Shown: piece after piece, positions 22,505 to 34,639 of the stretch
Numbering within the stretch: position 1 is the stretch's first letter
Layout of the letters: the number at the start of each line of letters is the position of its first letter
From: Molanna angustata
Taxonomy: Eukaryota > Arthropoda > Insecta > Trichoptera > Molannidae
Reading direction: 5' to 3'
Length of the DNA: 64,000 bases
Assembly (NCBI GenBank): GCA_963576475.1
Contig: OY754970.1
Span: 34,164,619-34,228,618, forward strand
Program-made: the position numbers and the translations under genes
The notes under the pieces: model-generated
What the model saw: only the letters and a program-made list of their open reading frames with translations
Told to the model about the DNA's origin: nothing
Databases searched by the model: none

Positions 22505-22925
22505 AAGAATTATTAGACAGGTACCGTAAAACATGTTTTCTTTCTTTTTGAAAAGTTGAATCGATTGAGACGTCGTAGTATCATTACTTAAGGTGTTCCA
22601 TAGTCTTGCTGATTGTACTTCAAAAGAGGAACTGAGAAATTCAGTAGAATGAATAGGAATAGCTAGTGTGGTACGTTCAGCAGATCGAAGAGGCAGACTG
22701 TGATTTGACTAGAAAATAACCTTTTTCTTGAGATATTGTGGTGAATTAGTGTTGTTAGTAAAATTATACAGCAGAGAAAGTAAATGAATGTTACGACGTT
22801 GACGTATCTTAGGCCAGCGAAGAAGATTTCGGTAAGTGGATACATGATCAAATTTTCTAAGATTGAAGGATTTGCGTATTACTATATAGGCGAATTGTAT
22901 GAAAGATACTATCACTACATGCATT
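22505..22925 (-). pseudogene. LINE reverse-transcriptase C-terminus (CR1/Jockey-like)
   Basis: The minus strand reads FDHVSTYRNLLRWPKIRQRR, NIHLLSLLYNFTNTNSPQYL, KKKVIF, one stop, then SNHSLPLRSAERTTLAIPIH, STEFLSSSFEVQSARLWNTL and a closing IQLFKKK. This is the last 120 or so residues of a non-LTR reverse transcriptase, including the typical R.....P..RT......F...S..LWN.LP block. Only one in-frame stop interrupts it, so it is fairly young. The catalytic core is missing, as in 5'-truncated insertions. Confidence 0.75.
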
Positions 22926-22985
22926 CAATACCATCACGCCATGTACCTCGTGGGGTAGTTAGAGAGAATCGAACATCAAATTTTA
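22926..22985 (-). repeat. LINE 3' end scrap (GGCGTGATGGTAT)
   Basis: On the minus strand it reads CTAACTACCCCACGAGG and ATGGCGTGATGGTATTGAATG. It matches the end of the LINE relic at 23255-23640 (TACCCCAAGTAGGGATACGGCGTGATGGTATG). Confidence 0.5.
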
Positions 22986-23254
22986 CTTGTCATGTAAGAT
23001 AATATACAAATATGATGCGTGTCAGATTGAAATGGGGTGCATTTGATAAATTAAATAACATAATGTTGAAATCAAAACATCAAAAAAAATTAAATGTGAA
23101 CAATATGCATAAAACCCATACCAAGGTGCGTTATTTGGACTACAAGATATTTGACACTATGAATCAGAAAGTTTATGGAAGACACAGAGGTGAATACCAA
23201 ATTTGATCGTTATTCTTTCTAATTTATGCTATTATTTATTTCTGAATTTGTGGT

Positions 23255-23640
23255 AGAACGATCTATGATAGGATAAGGAATGAGGACATCAGTCGAGAAT
23301 GCAAGATTGAAAGAGATATTGTGACTAGAATGAAAGTAAATACACAACGATGGTTCGGACATGTGGAGAGAATGAACGAAGAGCGCCTGACAAAGAAAGT
23401 ATACAAGGCTGAAAAGAGTGGAATGAGAGGTCGTGGCCGCCCGAGAAAGAGTTGGCATGATCATATAAATGAAATTTGAAAGATGATAATATACGAAGTC
23501 AGAATAAAAGGAGAGCATGTATGACGCGATGCATGGATGTAAATGAGGCAAAACATGTATTTCAAGATAGAGGTGTCTGGCGTTCGGTCCTCTCTACCTA
23601 CCCCAAGTAGGGATACGGCGTGATGGTATGTATGTATGTA
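23255..23640 (+). pseudogene. LINE C-terminal relic with (TATG)n tail
   Basis: Plus strand, starting near 23281: DISRECKIERDIVTRMKVNT, QRWFGHVERMNEERLTKKVY, KAEKSGMRGRGRPRKSWHDH, INEI and a stop. After a frame change it continues MTRCMDVNEAKHVFQDRGVW, RSVLSTYPK, stop. This is the post-RT domain common to many insect LINEs (RWFGH.ERM...R......GRGRPRK.W.DH). The stop is followed by GGATACGGCGTGATGG and (TATG)n, the true 3' end of the element. One stop and one frameshift inactivate it. Confidence 0.8.
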
Positions 23641-24379
23641 TTTCTATTTATTAAAGGTAGGTAGCTAATGTTTAAGTTTGTTACAGAAATGTGATGGGAT
23701 TGCTTTATAATTTTTTGGCCACGATCTTCCTGTAAATAGAAAAGAAATTTTGGTATAGTGTCAAATCTTCTTAAACAATCCAAGCGGTGTCTCAGTCGCG
23801 TTAAAATTTACTAGGAGTTGAATCAGCGTCTAGAAATTGATATGCAATACTGATATATGTACGTAGAGATTCAACCAATGATTTAAGTCAATGATCATAA
23901 ACATGGATTAAATATTCATAAGACGACATAAGCTCTTCTACTATAGGCCACAGTGGCAGAGCTAAGAGAGAGGGAGAGAGACGATAATATAGGCAATGGG
24001 ACCTAAGACCCAAGATTCATCTGTAGAGATGTAAGGGGTGAAATCAACACATGTACTGGTTGACCCAACACAGTGGCGCGGTCTCGTTTATACAGTGGGA
24101 AGGGGTGAGGGAGGGTGGTGGTAGGTAGTTATCTCGCAGAGCCGTTAAAGTTAAAGCGAAGTAAAGCCAAGCCAGGCCAAGCCACCCAGTATGAATATAA
24201 CAGAACGAGTTGTCGTTAATTCTCGTTTACCACCTTTATTACTAATTGCGGGACGACCATGGTGGACGAACGTTCGCCTAACGGATACATAGTTAGAGAG
24301 AAACTTCAATTCTTTACAGTATATATTTTTGTAAAAGAACGATACATACATAGAAATCGTTAATTGCTTCTCTGTGCTA
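23641..24379. other. Intergenic, nothing recognised
   Basis: A purine-rich patch at 23960-24130 and a CCAAGCCAGGCCAAGCCA run near 24160 have no partner. Frames on the minus strand (24151-24447) lack motifs. Confidence 0.35.
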
Positions 24380-24445
24380 GATACTCTGGTCAGTTGGAAG
24401 AAATTGCCATATGGTGCAAGGAAGTGTTTATTTATATTATTATTC
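24380..24445 (+). repeat. SINE-C 3' fragment
   Basis: TCAGTTGGAAGAAATTGCCA and TGCAAGGAAGTGTTTATTTA match the end of SINE-C in sense orientation. Confidence 0.55.
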
Positions 24446-24538
24446 AATCTCTTCGCGGAGAAACCTATGAAAATAAACCAAACAACGTAGGAGTTATCAA
24501 ATTGCTTAGGGTCGTATTATGGGAGTTCTTGAAGAATA

Positions 24539-24775
24539 ATGTCTGTTGCCAGACAGGGTACGGACAGATGGGCACCTAGAATTCTAAATTGGAGACCATG
24601 GGATATGAAAAGGGGAATAGGCCGTCCCCAGAAAAGGTGGGCCGATGATATTGTCCCTGTCGCTGGAAGCGGATGGGTTCGAAAAGTCCAGAAAAAAGAC
24701 GAGTGGAAGCTTTTAGAAGAGGCCTACATCTAGTAGTGGAGAGATGGCTGAGAAAAAAGAGAAGAAGAAGAATGT
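24539..24775 (+). pseudogene. LINE C-terminus with (GAA)n tail
   Basis: A 65-codon frame reads TDRWAPRILNWRPWDMKRGI, GRPQKRWADDI, VAGSGW and WKLLEEAYI, then stops. This is the well-known LINE tail pattern RW...L.WRP...KR..GRP..RW.DDI...AG..W......W..LEEAY. After the stop come GTGGAGAGATGGCTGA and an AAGAAGAAG run, the same 3' end as at 51391-51485. The upstream reverse transcriptase is missing. Confidence 0.75.
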
Positions 24776-25022
24776 AAGAAAAAGTTGAGGTCCAGTAAGC
24801 AGTATTCTCGCAGTACGGGACATTATATTTTTCTTACATTTTTCTCAAATAACTCTAGTAATACGAACCTTAATGATAAAAAAATAAAAAATTCCCTATT
24901 TGAAGAACGTATCACGCAGACGGCCAAATGATTACTGAATGCTCGTAGCAAAATGTTGACCAAATTAGTCAACATAAAGCAGTTCGCGCTTACTGCAGGC
25001 TAAAGAGTATTCTGTACTATTA
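24776..25022. other. Spacer, nothing recognised
   Basis: A 50-bp stretch with AATGTAAGAAAAAGTTGAGG and GTAAGCAGTATT recurs near 53725-53765, so a small unnamed repeat is present. Nothing else. Confidence 0.35.
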
Positions 25023-25980
25023 CTAGTTGCATGTAACACATGAGATCCAACTGTCGATAGCGATAGTATGTATAGTTGAAGAATAAGAATCAAACTATAA
25101 ACCCATAAATCCAAATTATTGAAAATTTTAACACATGTTGGTATGTATGTCAAGATAGGACAGTATGGAAGTCAGTCCTGTTTTCCTACCCGGAATATAA
25201 AAACAGCATGATGGTTCTGTATGTATGTTTGGAGATTAAGTACCTATCAAACTATTAAGTCTTTTACATATTGTGTATAGGCGACTGACATACAAATTGT
25301 ATGAAGCAATGTCGTCACTAAATTCAATTTTTATAAAAATTGTTAAAAAATGTTTGAGATGTGCTAATACAATGGAAATATTTTTTATAGAAAATTAAAT
25401 TATCTAAATGTGGGGTTGCGGCTTTTTTCGATATTTTTGAAAAATTTGGAAATATAGGCAGTTAAACTCATAAATTTATCATAAAAAAAATATTTTTCTT
25501 AAAAAAAAAATGTTTGAGAAACCCTGGAATTTTTTTGAAAAAACCAATTTGAGATTTTATATTTGTCTATATTTATACCAATTTTTAGCGTTCTAGCTTA
25601 TATGGTTTCTGAGATATATGGAAAAATAAAGTAAAAATTCAAAAGTTGATAACCCCTGACTGAAACAAAAATTCACAATTCTGAGTAGAAAAGTTTTGTA
25701 AGCCTATAACTGTTTATATATTTTGAAATTTTGGGCTCTGTAAATTGAGCGAATCAAAAGTTATAAGGGGGGGACGGACACACACACACACACAGACACA
25801 CACACACAAAACTCACACAAAATGTTCTACTCCTAATTCTGAGTAAATCCATGTATGGGAACATATATGCTGCGAGGCCTCTAGTTGGTGTTATTAGCAT
25901 GCAAAAAGTCCACGCATCTTGGCTTAATAATGTCGATTCATTAAGAGAATTGAATTCTCATGAACGAATCGACAGTTGGA
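25023..25980 (-). mobile_element. Helitron-like element, array copy C1 (type X)
   Basis: Minus-strand element. It begins TCCAACTGTCGAT at 25980 and ends CTAG at 25023, with the flanking A and T expected of a Helitron insertion. The 5' end forms a strong hairpin (TGTCGATTC... with ...GAATCGACA). A CA run lies near 25780-25815, a TG run on the element's own strand. Its 3' half differs from C2 and C3, and its 5' half is identical to C2. Confidence 0.8.
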
Positions 25981-27921
25981 TTATTGATTGGATTATGTTG
26001 GATGGTTCTATTGTGAGTGTTCCATATATTTAGAATACAATTTTAACTAGTTGCATGTAACACATGAGATCCAACTGTCGATAGCGATAGTATGTATAGT
26101 TGAAGAATATGTACCAAACTATAAACCCATAAATACAAATTATTGTATATTGTCAGATATTTTGTTTTCTGTATAACATAATATGTAGGTATGTATGTCA
26201 AGATAGGATAGTATGGAGGAAGGTCCTTTTTTCCTACCCAGAATATGAAAATAGCATGATGGTATGTACATATGTATGTTTGGAGATGAAGTATCAAACT
26301 ATAAAGTCTTCTTACATATTGTGTATAGGCGACTGCCATACAAAATGTATGAAGCAATGTCGTCACTAAATTCAATTTTTAAAAAAATTGTTAAAAAAAA
26401 ATTGAGATCTTCTACTACAATGCTGATATTTTTTATAGAAAATTAAATTATCTAGTTGGAATGTTTCGGCTTTTTTCGATAATTGTAAAAGTTTTGGAAA
26501 AATAGGCAGTTAAACTCATAAATTTATCATAAAAAAAATACTTTTCTTAATAAAAAATGTTTGAGAAACCCTGGAATTTTTTCGAAAAACCTATTTTGAG
26601 ATTTTGTATTTGTCTATGTTTGTACCAATTTTCAGCGTTCTAGCTTTTATGGTTTTTGAGATATATGGAAAAATAAAATAAAAATTCAAAAGTTGATAAC
26701 CCCTGACTGAAACAAAAATTTTAAATTCCGAGAAAAAAAGTTTTGTAGGCCTGTAACTGTTTATATATTCTGAAATTTTAGGCTCTGTAAATTGAGCATA
26801 TCAAAAGTTATAAGGGGGGGGCGGACACACACACACACACAGACACACACATACACACAGACACACGAAATGTTCTACTCCTAATTCTGAGTAAATCCAT
26901 GTATGGGAACATATATGCTGCGAGGCCTCTAGTTGGTGTTATTAGCATGCAAAAAGTCCACGCATCTTGGCTTAATAATGTCGATTCATTAAGAGAATTG
27001 AATTCTCATGAACGAATCGACAGTTGGATTATTGATTGGATTATGTTGGATGGTTCTATTGTGAGTGTTCCATATATTTAGAATACAATTTTAACTAGTT
27101 GCATGTAACACATGAGATCCAACTGTCGATAGCGATAGTATGTATAGTTGAAGAATATGTACCAAACTATAAACCCATAAATACAAATTATTGTATATTG
27201 TCAGATATTTTGTTTTCTGTATAACATAATATGTAGGTATGTATGTCAAGATAGGATAGTATGGAGGAAGGTCCTTTTTTCCTACCCAGAATATGAAAAT
27301 AGCATGATGGTATGTATGTATGTTTGGAGATGAAGTATCAAACTATAAAGTCTTCTTACATATTGTGTATAGGCGACTGCCATACAAAATGTATGAAGCA
27401 ATGTCGTCACTAAATTCAATTTTTAAAAAAATTGTTAAAAAAAAATTGAGATCTTCTACTACAATGCTGATATTTTTTATAGAAAATTAAATTATCTAGT
27501 TGGAATGTTTCGGCTTTTTTCGATAATTGTAAAAGTTTTGGAAAAATAGGCAGTTAAACTCATAAATTTATCATAAAAAAAATACTTTTCTTAATAAAAA
27601 ATGTTTGAGAAACCCTGGAATTTTTTCGAAAAACCTATTTTGAGATTTTGTATTTGTCTATGTTTGTACCAATTTTCAGCGTTCTAGCTTTTATGGTTTT
27701 TGAGATATATGGAAAAATAAAATAAAAATTCAAAAGTTGATAACCCCTGACTGAAACAAAAATTTTAAATTCCGAGAAAAAAAGTTTTGTAGGCCTGTAA
27801 CTGTTTATATATTCTGAAATTTTAGGCTCTGTAAATTGAGCATATCAAAAGTTATAAGGGGGGGGCGGACACACACACACACACAGACACACACATACAC
27901 ACAGACACACGAAATGTTCTA
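25826..27921. repeat. Two-unit near-perfect tandem duplication, period 1048 bp
   Basis: Unit 1 is about 25826-26873 and unit 2 about 26874-27921. By eye they differ only by a 4-bp TATG/TACA indel near 26275 and 27310. The unit boundaries fall at the CA-rich part of the Helitron-like element. A 60-codon frame (25851 and 26899) is simply copied with the unit and is not a gene. Confidence 0.85.
26047..27028 (-). mobile_element. Helitron-like element, array copy C2 (X/Y chimera)
   Basis: Same ends as C1: TCCAACTGTCGAT at 27028 and CTAG at 26047. The 3' part (26047-26870) is identical to C3. The 5' part (26874-27028) is identical to C1. The switch lies in the CA microsatellite, so C2 is a recombinant of two subtypes. 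Confidence 0.85.
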
Positions 27922-28112
27922 CTCCGAATTCTGAGTAAATCTGTGTATGGAACATATATGCTGCGAAGCCTCTAAGTTGGTGTTTTTTGACTTCAAAGTT
28001 GGAAAAGCCGTGAAAAAAGTAGACCTCTGCATACAATTCTCGCGTATCCTGGCTTGAAACATTGTCGATATGTTAAGAGAACAAAGTTCTCCTGAACAAA
28101 TCGATAGTTGGA
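27095..28112 (-). mobile_element. Helitron-like element, array copy C3 (type Y)
   Basis: Starts TCCAACTATCGAT at 28112, ends CTAG at 27095, with A and T flanks. Its 5' part has the AGAACTTTGTTCT hairpin of copy 1 (13034) and the matching GTCTACTTTTTTCACGGC word, unlike C1 and C2. A 66-bp spacer separates it from C2, the same spacer as between C1 and C2. Confidence 0.8.
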
Positions 28113-29185
28113 TTATGATTTTATTGTATTTTATTTCAGAGAAAAACTGCTCGGTGTGATAGAGTCATTATAATTTAGACCTAAGACATTGCAGTTGTTT
28201 TTTTCATCAAGACAAAGACCGTAGAATTCACATCCTCTTTATTCCTCTCAAGTTGTGACAAATTTGAATTCATTCCTTCACGGTATGAGACCAAGAAGTC
28301 CTTAACGATACGGTCCGTTAGCGCTGAGGAAAGGACTGGCTTCTGTATGACAATGACCATTTCCCTCACATTACACTAAGAAATTTAAACCTTCTTGGAA
28401 AAAGGTCAAGGCACTCTGACCTCATTTGAAAATGTGACGTCACTCCTTTCATGTCCCCCTCATTTTAATGAGGCAATGATAACTTGATTCAAGTGGGTAC
28501 TTTGAATTAATTGTGAAACAAATATGATCAGTATTTTTGGTGGTAAATTAATAATCAGACACTTATTAAAAGATTTAAGAAACAATTGTGGTTAGTCCTT
28601 ATATCTAGTTTTTTTTTAATAATTAAATTTTCCTTGAAGCAAAAAAAAAACTCATCATACATCTCATATACAAAGAAAATATTTTTTAGGTATTAATTCC
28701 TTAGTTACTCTGGTAATCATTATCAAAAATAAATTCGCACTGAAATAGATAAAACTACCAAGATTTCAACATCAAGAAGATATGGAGTAGGTAATGTATT
28801 ATATATTTATATTTTTTTATCAACAACACAGCTCTCATTTATAGGCATTACAATAAATATGCACATCTTTTTTACTTTGACGTATTAACAAAAAACAATA
28901 TTTATTCGTACATGTGTCTCGTATGTTATATTGTCTTGAAAATAATTTAGTGTGTTCCATTCATTACAAAATAAAAATATGCGATAAAAATATATTATGC
29001 TCATTTGGTTTTTGAATATTAATACATAATAATTAGCTTTGACGCACCGGTTTAGAATAGTGCTTCCACTCTTTTCTATTATTGTTTTTGAGTGTCCCGT
29101 AAACACCTAGTAATCGAAAATACAACAGGTAACAATAACATCTCACATTGTTATTCAGCAATGAGGTTCACCACCCATTTTGGAT
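28113..29185. other. Intergenic, nothing recognised
   Basis: AT-rich DNA. A 62-codon minus frame (28181-28369) lacks motifs. Confidence 0.35.
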
Positions 29186-29189
29186 GTGG

Positions 29190-29335
29190 TGCCTTTTAAG
29201 GTGAGACGAGACTAGTGTGTGGGTAAACAAGCATGTGTTGTGTTCCCCTTTATAAGGTAATACACATACACACACCTGTAGCTGGTAACACTACATTGTG
29301 GCATATGCCGTGATGGTATGAATGAATGAATATGA
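29190..29335 (+). repeat. Repeat F copy with (ATGA)n tail
   Basis: GTGTGTGGGTAAACAAGC, TGTTGTGTTCCCCTTTATAA, GTAACACTACATTGTGGCAT and GCCGTGATGGTATGAATGAA match 16990-17115 in inverse. The (ATGA)n end marks it as a retroelement 3' end. Confidence 0.6.
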
Positions 29336-29349
29336 TAAATAGTAATAAT

Positions 29350-29565
29350 AATAAAAATAAACCCATTGTTGCACCCTGGGCAAGTTGCGAATTCATTTAC
29401 AAATGGCCATTCCTTCCAACTAAACAGTGTTTCCAGCCCAGAGAAGCAATATTTGCATTATAAATTAATTTAAATAAATTTCTCCTGTGCTGGAGATTGA
29501 ACCCAGGACGCCCGTACAGAAACCTGACGGCTTACCAACTGTGCCACGGCGGTCGCCAGCGTGAG
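29350..29565 (-). repeat. SINE-C copy (tRNA-like head)
   Basis: On the minus strand, GACCGCCGTGGCACAGTTGG (A-box region) and CCTGGGTTCAATCTCC (B-box-like) are followed by GGAGAAATTTATTTAAATTA, GGGCTGGAAACACTG and TTGGAAGGAATGGCC. The same order occurs at 46190-46396. Confidence 0.75.
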
Positions 29566-31385
29566 TTTGTAGAGGTCCTTATACATGGAATGATACGTAT
29601 GACAAAACTGTAAGTCAAATTATACACGGCATATTTTCCTTTTATTATCAATGTTACGCCTGATTTGCAGAAATCATTATAGCTTGTGGGATTACGTGTT
29701 TACGAAAAGTTACGAATGAGGAGTTCGGTATTTTCCGCAATTTGATAAGAATATATCATATTATTAATTAGGAATACATAAGTAATTTATAATATTTTAA
29801 TTATATTATATGAGGAATATATAAAATTATAATAATATTATGAGGTGTAAAAGAGAGAACGCTCTCCGATATCCGTGTGGTTATAAATATATAAGAATTG
29901 TATGTACTTCTTCTTTGTATATATTAATTAACTATTTTGACTTAATGAATTGTATAGGTATAGCATTTGAATACACGTTATTTTTATATGGTTGAATTAT
30001 CATATATCACATAACCAAAAATTCCAATTATCAATCGGACAGCGGCCCCAATACAACAAAGTTCAACTTGAAACTGTATCTATATTGTCAAATTGTTCGG
30101 TGGACGATTTTGAATCGTGCGTTGTAATGTCTTGAAGGGAGAAGATTTTATGTAGGATGAAAGAGGAGGTCTTGTGCGGTTGGTTGGGTGTGGGGTTTGT
30201 TCGTTGTAAACAGGAGTTATAGTGTCAGTCCAACATCTGGGGGTGTGGGAAATTATTAAAAAATAGGGGATGGCGCTCGGTCTGGAACTCATCTAGAAAT
30301 TAAACGGAAATAACGACTCCATGTATTAATAAACAACATTTAATAAAGATACTACATACATATACCTCACCACCACAAGAAGAACAAGATAACAATGTGG
30401 ATTATTATCCCACAACGTGGAGTTTTATAAAAGAAAATTAGATCGTACTTTATCCAGCCTAGTTGATCATTTTGCATTTCTTGTTGAAACTTTTGTATAG
30501 ATATCAACTACGCAAGATGAAAAGACTTTTTTGTATTGTTATACCTTATCATATTTGGTATTTTTAGCGTGTTACTTCGATTTTTATGTACAATTTTTTT
30601 TGTGCATTTATTTATTTACAGAACTTCGTTTAGGTATTCAATCTTAAATGAAGATATTTACTTAGAATTTTTGTTATTTTTATTATTTTATACTGCTCGT
30701 TTCTATAGTGACAAAAATGCGTTCAGAATATTTGAATTTTTTGTTTCAAATTGAGTATCTTTAATTTAGTTAAATTTTTGGAGAGCGTTAATCGGTGAAT
30801 GGATTGATTAAAATCCTAAGATGGAGTTCTAAAATATCAATAGAATATATAAACATCAAAAATAATATGACTAGTTCATTTACAGCATCTGTAGTCTTTG
30901 ATATTATAATATATAACATTTATTTTCAAACAAATAGAGGATATGTTTGTTAAACGTTTTCAATTACGTATGTATACAAACAGTTTACAGGCAAAAGTTA
31001 TCGGTTTATTAAGATCAAAAAGGTAAATGAACTTTTCACATTCTCCTCCAAATATTAACTGTAGAGAAGTTTTAATTAAAAACCCCAATCACAGTATTAT
31101 AACCAGTAGGCGAGGCGCAGTTCAACAGTAAATCGAATCACCCATCGAACCTTCCGAATTTACTCTTTCAATTACAACACTATTTACAAATTAAACTTTC
31201 ATAATATTCGTGCCACTTTATATGACGTTTAAAAAATTGCTGCACTGGATACCGACAATTTTTGGGATCCGATAATTTAAATCACGTACGTAATCTATTT
31301 AATGCACGCGATAGTTATAATATAGATAGATAGAAAACACAAAATGATCAATTTATTACTAAATTTATCATATTTATATTTCATT
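29566..31385. other. Intergenic, one GC-richer patch at 30075-30330
   Basis: The patch has a TTGGTTGGGTGTGGGGTTTG run and a 70-codon minus frame without motifs. The rest is AT-rich. No repeat partner was found. Confidence 0.35.
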
Positions 31386-31389
31386 CCTT

Positions 31390-31640
31390 CTTTTTATTCT
31401 TCGCCCTGGCCATTTCTTCCCATAATGTGGGGTTGGCCTTCCTTGTCCTCATACGCCAGATCTTTTTCTGCTGAGGGTCTCCTTTGCGTAAGTCTGCCTC
31501 CCGCAACTCTCTTGATGATGGAGTGCCACATTGTCAACGGTCTGCCTGGTCTTCTGGTCTGCAATTGGATGACCATCTATGCGAATCATATTGTCGCCTG
31601 ATTACGTGTCAATATACCATCTTAATCTGCTCTCGAGAAA
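31390..31640 (-). pseudogene. LINE C-terminal relic
   Basis: The minus frame reads MVIQLQTRRPGRPLTMWHSI, IKRVAGG and, after indels, EDKEGQPHIMG. The RRPGRP..MW..I..VAG signature is the post-RT domain of RTE-like LINEs. Upstream and downstream parts are scrambled. Confidence 0.5.
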
Positions 31641-31837
31641 CTAATCGGTGATCGGAGCAACTCCAAATATTCACATTTTATTCCATTAGCAAATATTGTT
31701 GACCTTATTTATAGTAAATATATAGAAGTTTTACTTATCTGTAAAATTGATTAATAAATCATTTTTATTTATCTTTTATTTGTTGGTAAATACACAGAAT
31801 ATAATTTCTACTTCTTTGTGTCATATCAAGTCCCCCC

Positions 31838-32040
31838 GATCACTGCTGAGAGGGCATATCTATCCGCCGCCGTCCGTAACAATTCGTCGACGTCTCTGAT
31901 GCTGTTCCACTCTGAATGTTGAGGAGCCATGACTTCTGACGTCTTTCGATTTCGAGGCGTCCCTCTATTTTGCCCTTCATAATCGGTTGGAGCAGCCTGT
32001 ACTTTTTACCTCGCAGAACGCGACCCAAATATGAATAATA
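31838..32040 (-). pseudogene. LINE C-terminal relic
   Basis: Minus strand: YLGRVLRGKKYRLLQPIMKG, KIEGRLEIERRQKSWLLNIQ and TNCYGRRR. This matches the recurring LINE pattern YLGH.LR..KY.LL..I..GKIEGRRG.GRR..SWL.NIR. No stop occurs in the frame itself, but the copy is only about 65 residues long and truncated on both sides. Confidence 0.7.
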
Positions 32041-32330
32041 ATAATAATAAAATTTATTTATTTTTCCATAACTATTACTTAATACCATAGAATATAATTA
32101 CATAACTAAATACATTCCAATTACGAATGTATATTACCTTATAGGTATAAAATGCTTGGTAAAAATATTACTTATGTCATATATGTAATGCTGGATACAA
32201 GACAGTGTGAACAAATAAAATTAATAAATCCATAGTGATATAAAAAATAAGTGGTGAAGACACACTAGTACAACATTGCAGATATTTACAACTTTGTTAG
32301 ATATTTACAAAGTATCCTTATATCAAACAT
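32035..32330 (-). repeat. AT-rich retroelement tail (antisense), tentative
   Basis: Starts with an (AAT)n run and AAATTTATTTATTTTTCC, the antisense look of a LINE 3' end. No coding part is attached. Confidence 0.3.
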
Positions 32331-32814
32331 CGGTTATAATAAATTGACGATAGTTAGATAACTCTAATAAATATATTAATGGTGGCATTTTGTGTGAAGG
32401 CTGTTGGTTGGTCTGGTATATAGGCAATTGGTATATATACTTAAGACATATAGATAGAAGCAGGTTGATATTGCTCTGGGTAGGTAGGTGTCTGTGAGTA
32501 GATTTGTTTTTCAGCTTTGGCAAAATCTTCACCTCGATTGCTGGCCAAAATTACAACAGAAAAAGTTTTTATATTAACGTCAGCTCGCTTCAGAACACCC
32601 ATACAGTAGAGATAGAGTCTTCACCATAATGACGCAGAATACCGTAACCGCAATTTAACATAAAAAATATACTTTTTGAAATGTGTATGGCATTGATTTA
32701 AATTTAATGCTGATATAGGTAATATTAAAATTCCTCCAAAGCAAATAAAATTTGAAATTAATTAGTATTTTACGTGAGATATATTTTAGTTTTAAGTTTT
32801 CTCTTTGTCTCTGT

Positions 32815-33385
32815 TGACCGTTGGGTTCAGCTCTCCTCGTCCTTAAATTAAAGCCATGTCAAAATAAAGTCACTTAGGCCATGTTTCTGTAGTTGGTTTC
32901 GACTTTGCACGATCCAGGAATTCTTTGGTTTTCCTCTGGATGTATGTAAGTCGAGGAAGATCCATGGAGATTGCTTGGTTTACTATGTGATCTGGTGGTC
33001 TGCGTTCCATGTATGTAGGTACCCGTACCATCTCAACTGTTTTTCCTCTATCTTACTATGTACATATATCATCAGGTTTTTCTCTATTTATACAATTTAA
33101 TATGTTAACTTATATGGCTGAGAGCACTCTTAATGGGTTAAGAGCATAAAAAACCCCCAGGCTTCCACGAATGCGTGAACTTTTTATTTTATGCCGTAAG
33201 GACACTCCGGCTCGCCATCTTAACATACGCATTTAATCAGTTTCTAGTTGCCTAGAGTAGGAGTTGTACATTTTCCATCATTCGGAGCCATAGATGAGTG
33301 CCGGTATGACGATTGTATGATACACTTTTCCTTTCAAGTTTGCTGACATTATTGAGTCGCATAGAACTTCCAACATTGATCGAAA
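32815..33385 (-). pseudogene. LINE post-RT domain relic with internal insertion
   Basis: Minus strand from 33380: MSANLKGKVYHTIVIPALIY, GSE, stop, KMYNSYSRQLETD, stop, MRMLRWRAGVSLRHKIKSSR and IRGSLGV. After about 100 bp of AT-rich sequence comes KIEEKQLRWYGYL, NADHQI and a GKPKNSW remnant, ending in GGACGAGGAGAGCTGAACCC. This is the classical LINE series: K..VYRT...PALLYGSE, MRMLRW..GVT..DK.RN..IRG, LRWYGH. It has several stops and a gap at about 33060-33150. Confidence 0.75.
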
Positions 33386-33875
33386 TTTTTTACAAAATTA
33401 TTAGTTTTCTCCGTCTGGAATTATCAAGTTAGGATTGAGTGAGAAATGGTTAATGATTGAATAAGATTGAGTCTAGAACGTATATAAATGTTTTTAATAC
33501 TCTACTCAACGTTTTTTGATATTTTGAGTAAATAAATTATGTCAAATATTGCTGATATTATCTACTTTTGAGTTTGTGTACTTACAAATTGCACAGTTGG
33601 AATACATACTATATCAAAAATGTCCAGGATTCCTTGCAATTGTTTAACAAATCATAATTCATAAACCACGATTACTAAAAATATTACATACATGTAATAT
33701 GTATGTAAGTTGTCGAAATATTATGTGTATACTTGAATATTCTTGTAAACTTGAAATACCTACCTCAAATACCCGTTTATTTTATGTTTTCAACAAAACA
33801 AATGTAGCAAAAAGTACAAATAGTGCATACCTAAATGCTATATAATATTGTTTGTTAAATAATTTTGTTCTTCTT
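33386..33875. other. Intergenic, nothing recognised
   Basis: AT-rich; no frame or repeat is supported. Confidence 0.4.
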
Positions 33876-33879
33876 CTTC

Positions 33880-34015
33880 TCATGCGGAGAAATGGCATGG
33901 AGGAAGAGGACATATATAATAGAAGTAGATATAACCTGAGGACGAGGAGAGCCGACCCCAACAGCCTTTAACGGCAATAAATTGGGATAGTGTCAGGACG
34001 AAGAAGATAATTATG
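33880..34015 (+). repeat. LINE 3' end
   Basis: GAGGACGAGGAGAGCCGACC, then AATTGGGATAGTGTCAGGAC and GAAGAAG. The first block is the same as the end of the relic at 32815 read in inverse, so both belong to one family. Confidence 0.6.
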
Positions 34016-34129
34016 TTCTTGTTTCGCTTATTTATGTCTGCTATCAAAAAAAATATTTTTTGAAAAATATTTTTTGTTTAAAATCAGAATGTACATATTT
34101 AGTACGGTATTCGAAAAAATCAAGGTTGT

Positions 34130-34380
34130 GTTTGGTTATCGCTTCTGGGTCTCTCTCTACGCTGTCCGTAGAGTCGTAGCAACGTAGATATCCGTAGCTA
34201 CGTGTCATAGCCATTCAAAGTAACGACAACGGCGACCTCTGTGTGTACGACGGTGTACGCATCTGGCTGGTGATGGAGACTAGCGGACAAACTGCTTAGC
34301 TTTAATAACTTTTCCCTGTCTCCCTCCCTCGCAACTATTTGATTGCTTCATTCTAACATTGCCCTACCGTCACGACATAC
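34130..34380. other. GC-richer single-copy block
   Basis: GTAGAGTCGTAGCAACGTAG and ATCCGTAGCTACGTGTCATA form partly palindromic words. No frame or partner repeat. Candidate regulatory block. Confidence 0.25.
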
Positions 34381-34639
34381 AACAGTTGGTGAAAAATAAT
34401 AAGAATCCTTTTTGTTTAGTATCTACCTATGCTGGATTATTTGTTTTGTCTGTCCACGGGAAAGTTTAACACAGGTTTACTTTTATTCCACCCATATTAT
34501 TACATTATGAATACCTTCTGGGTGAGAATACAAGCATAACAATGCCACTACTGTTCCTTAATTACGACAAAAATATTGAATAAACTGTTGTTTTCTTTAT
34601 TGATCTGGTAATATGTGTAAATGTTATAAGACCAAGACG

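Noticed and set aside
25851..26033. Duplicated identical 60-codon gene (also at 26899-27081)
   Set aside because: The frame lies in the 5' part of the Helitron-like element and was copied with the 1048-bp duplication; it is not open in C3 or in the other copies in the same way.
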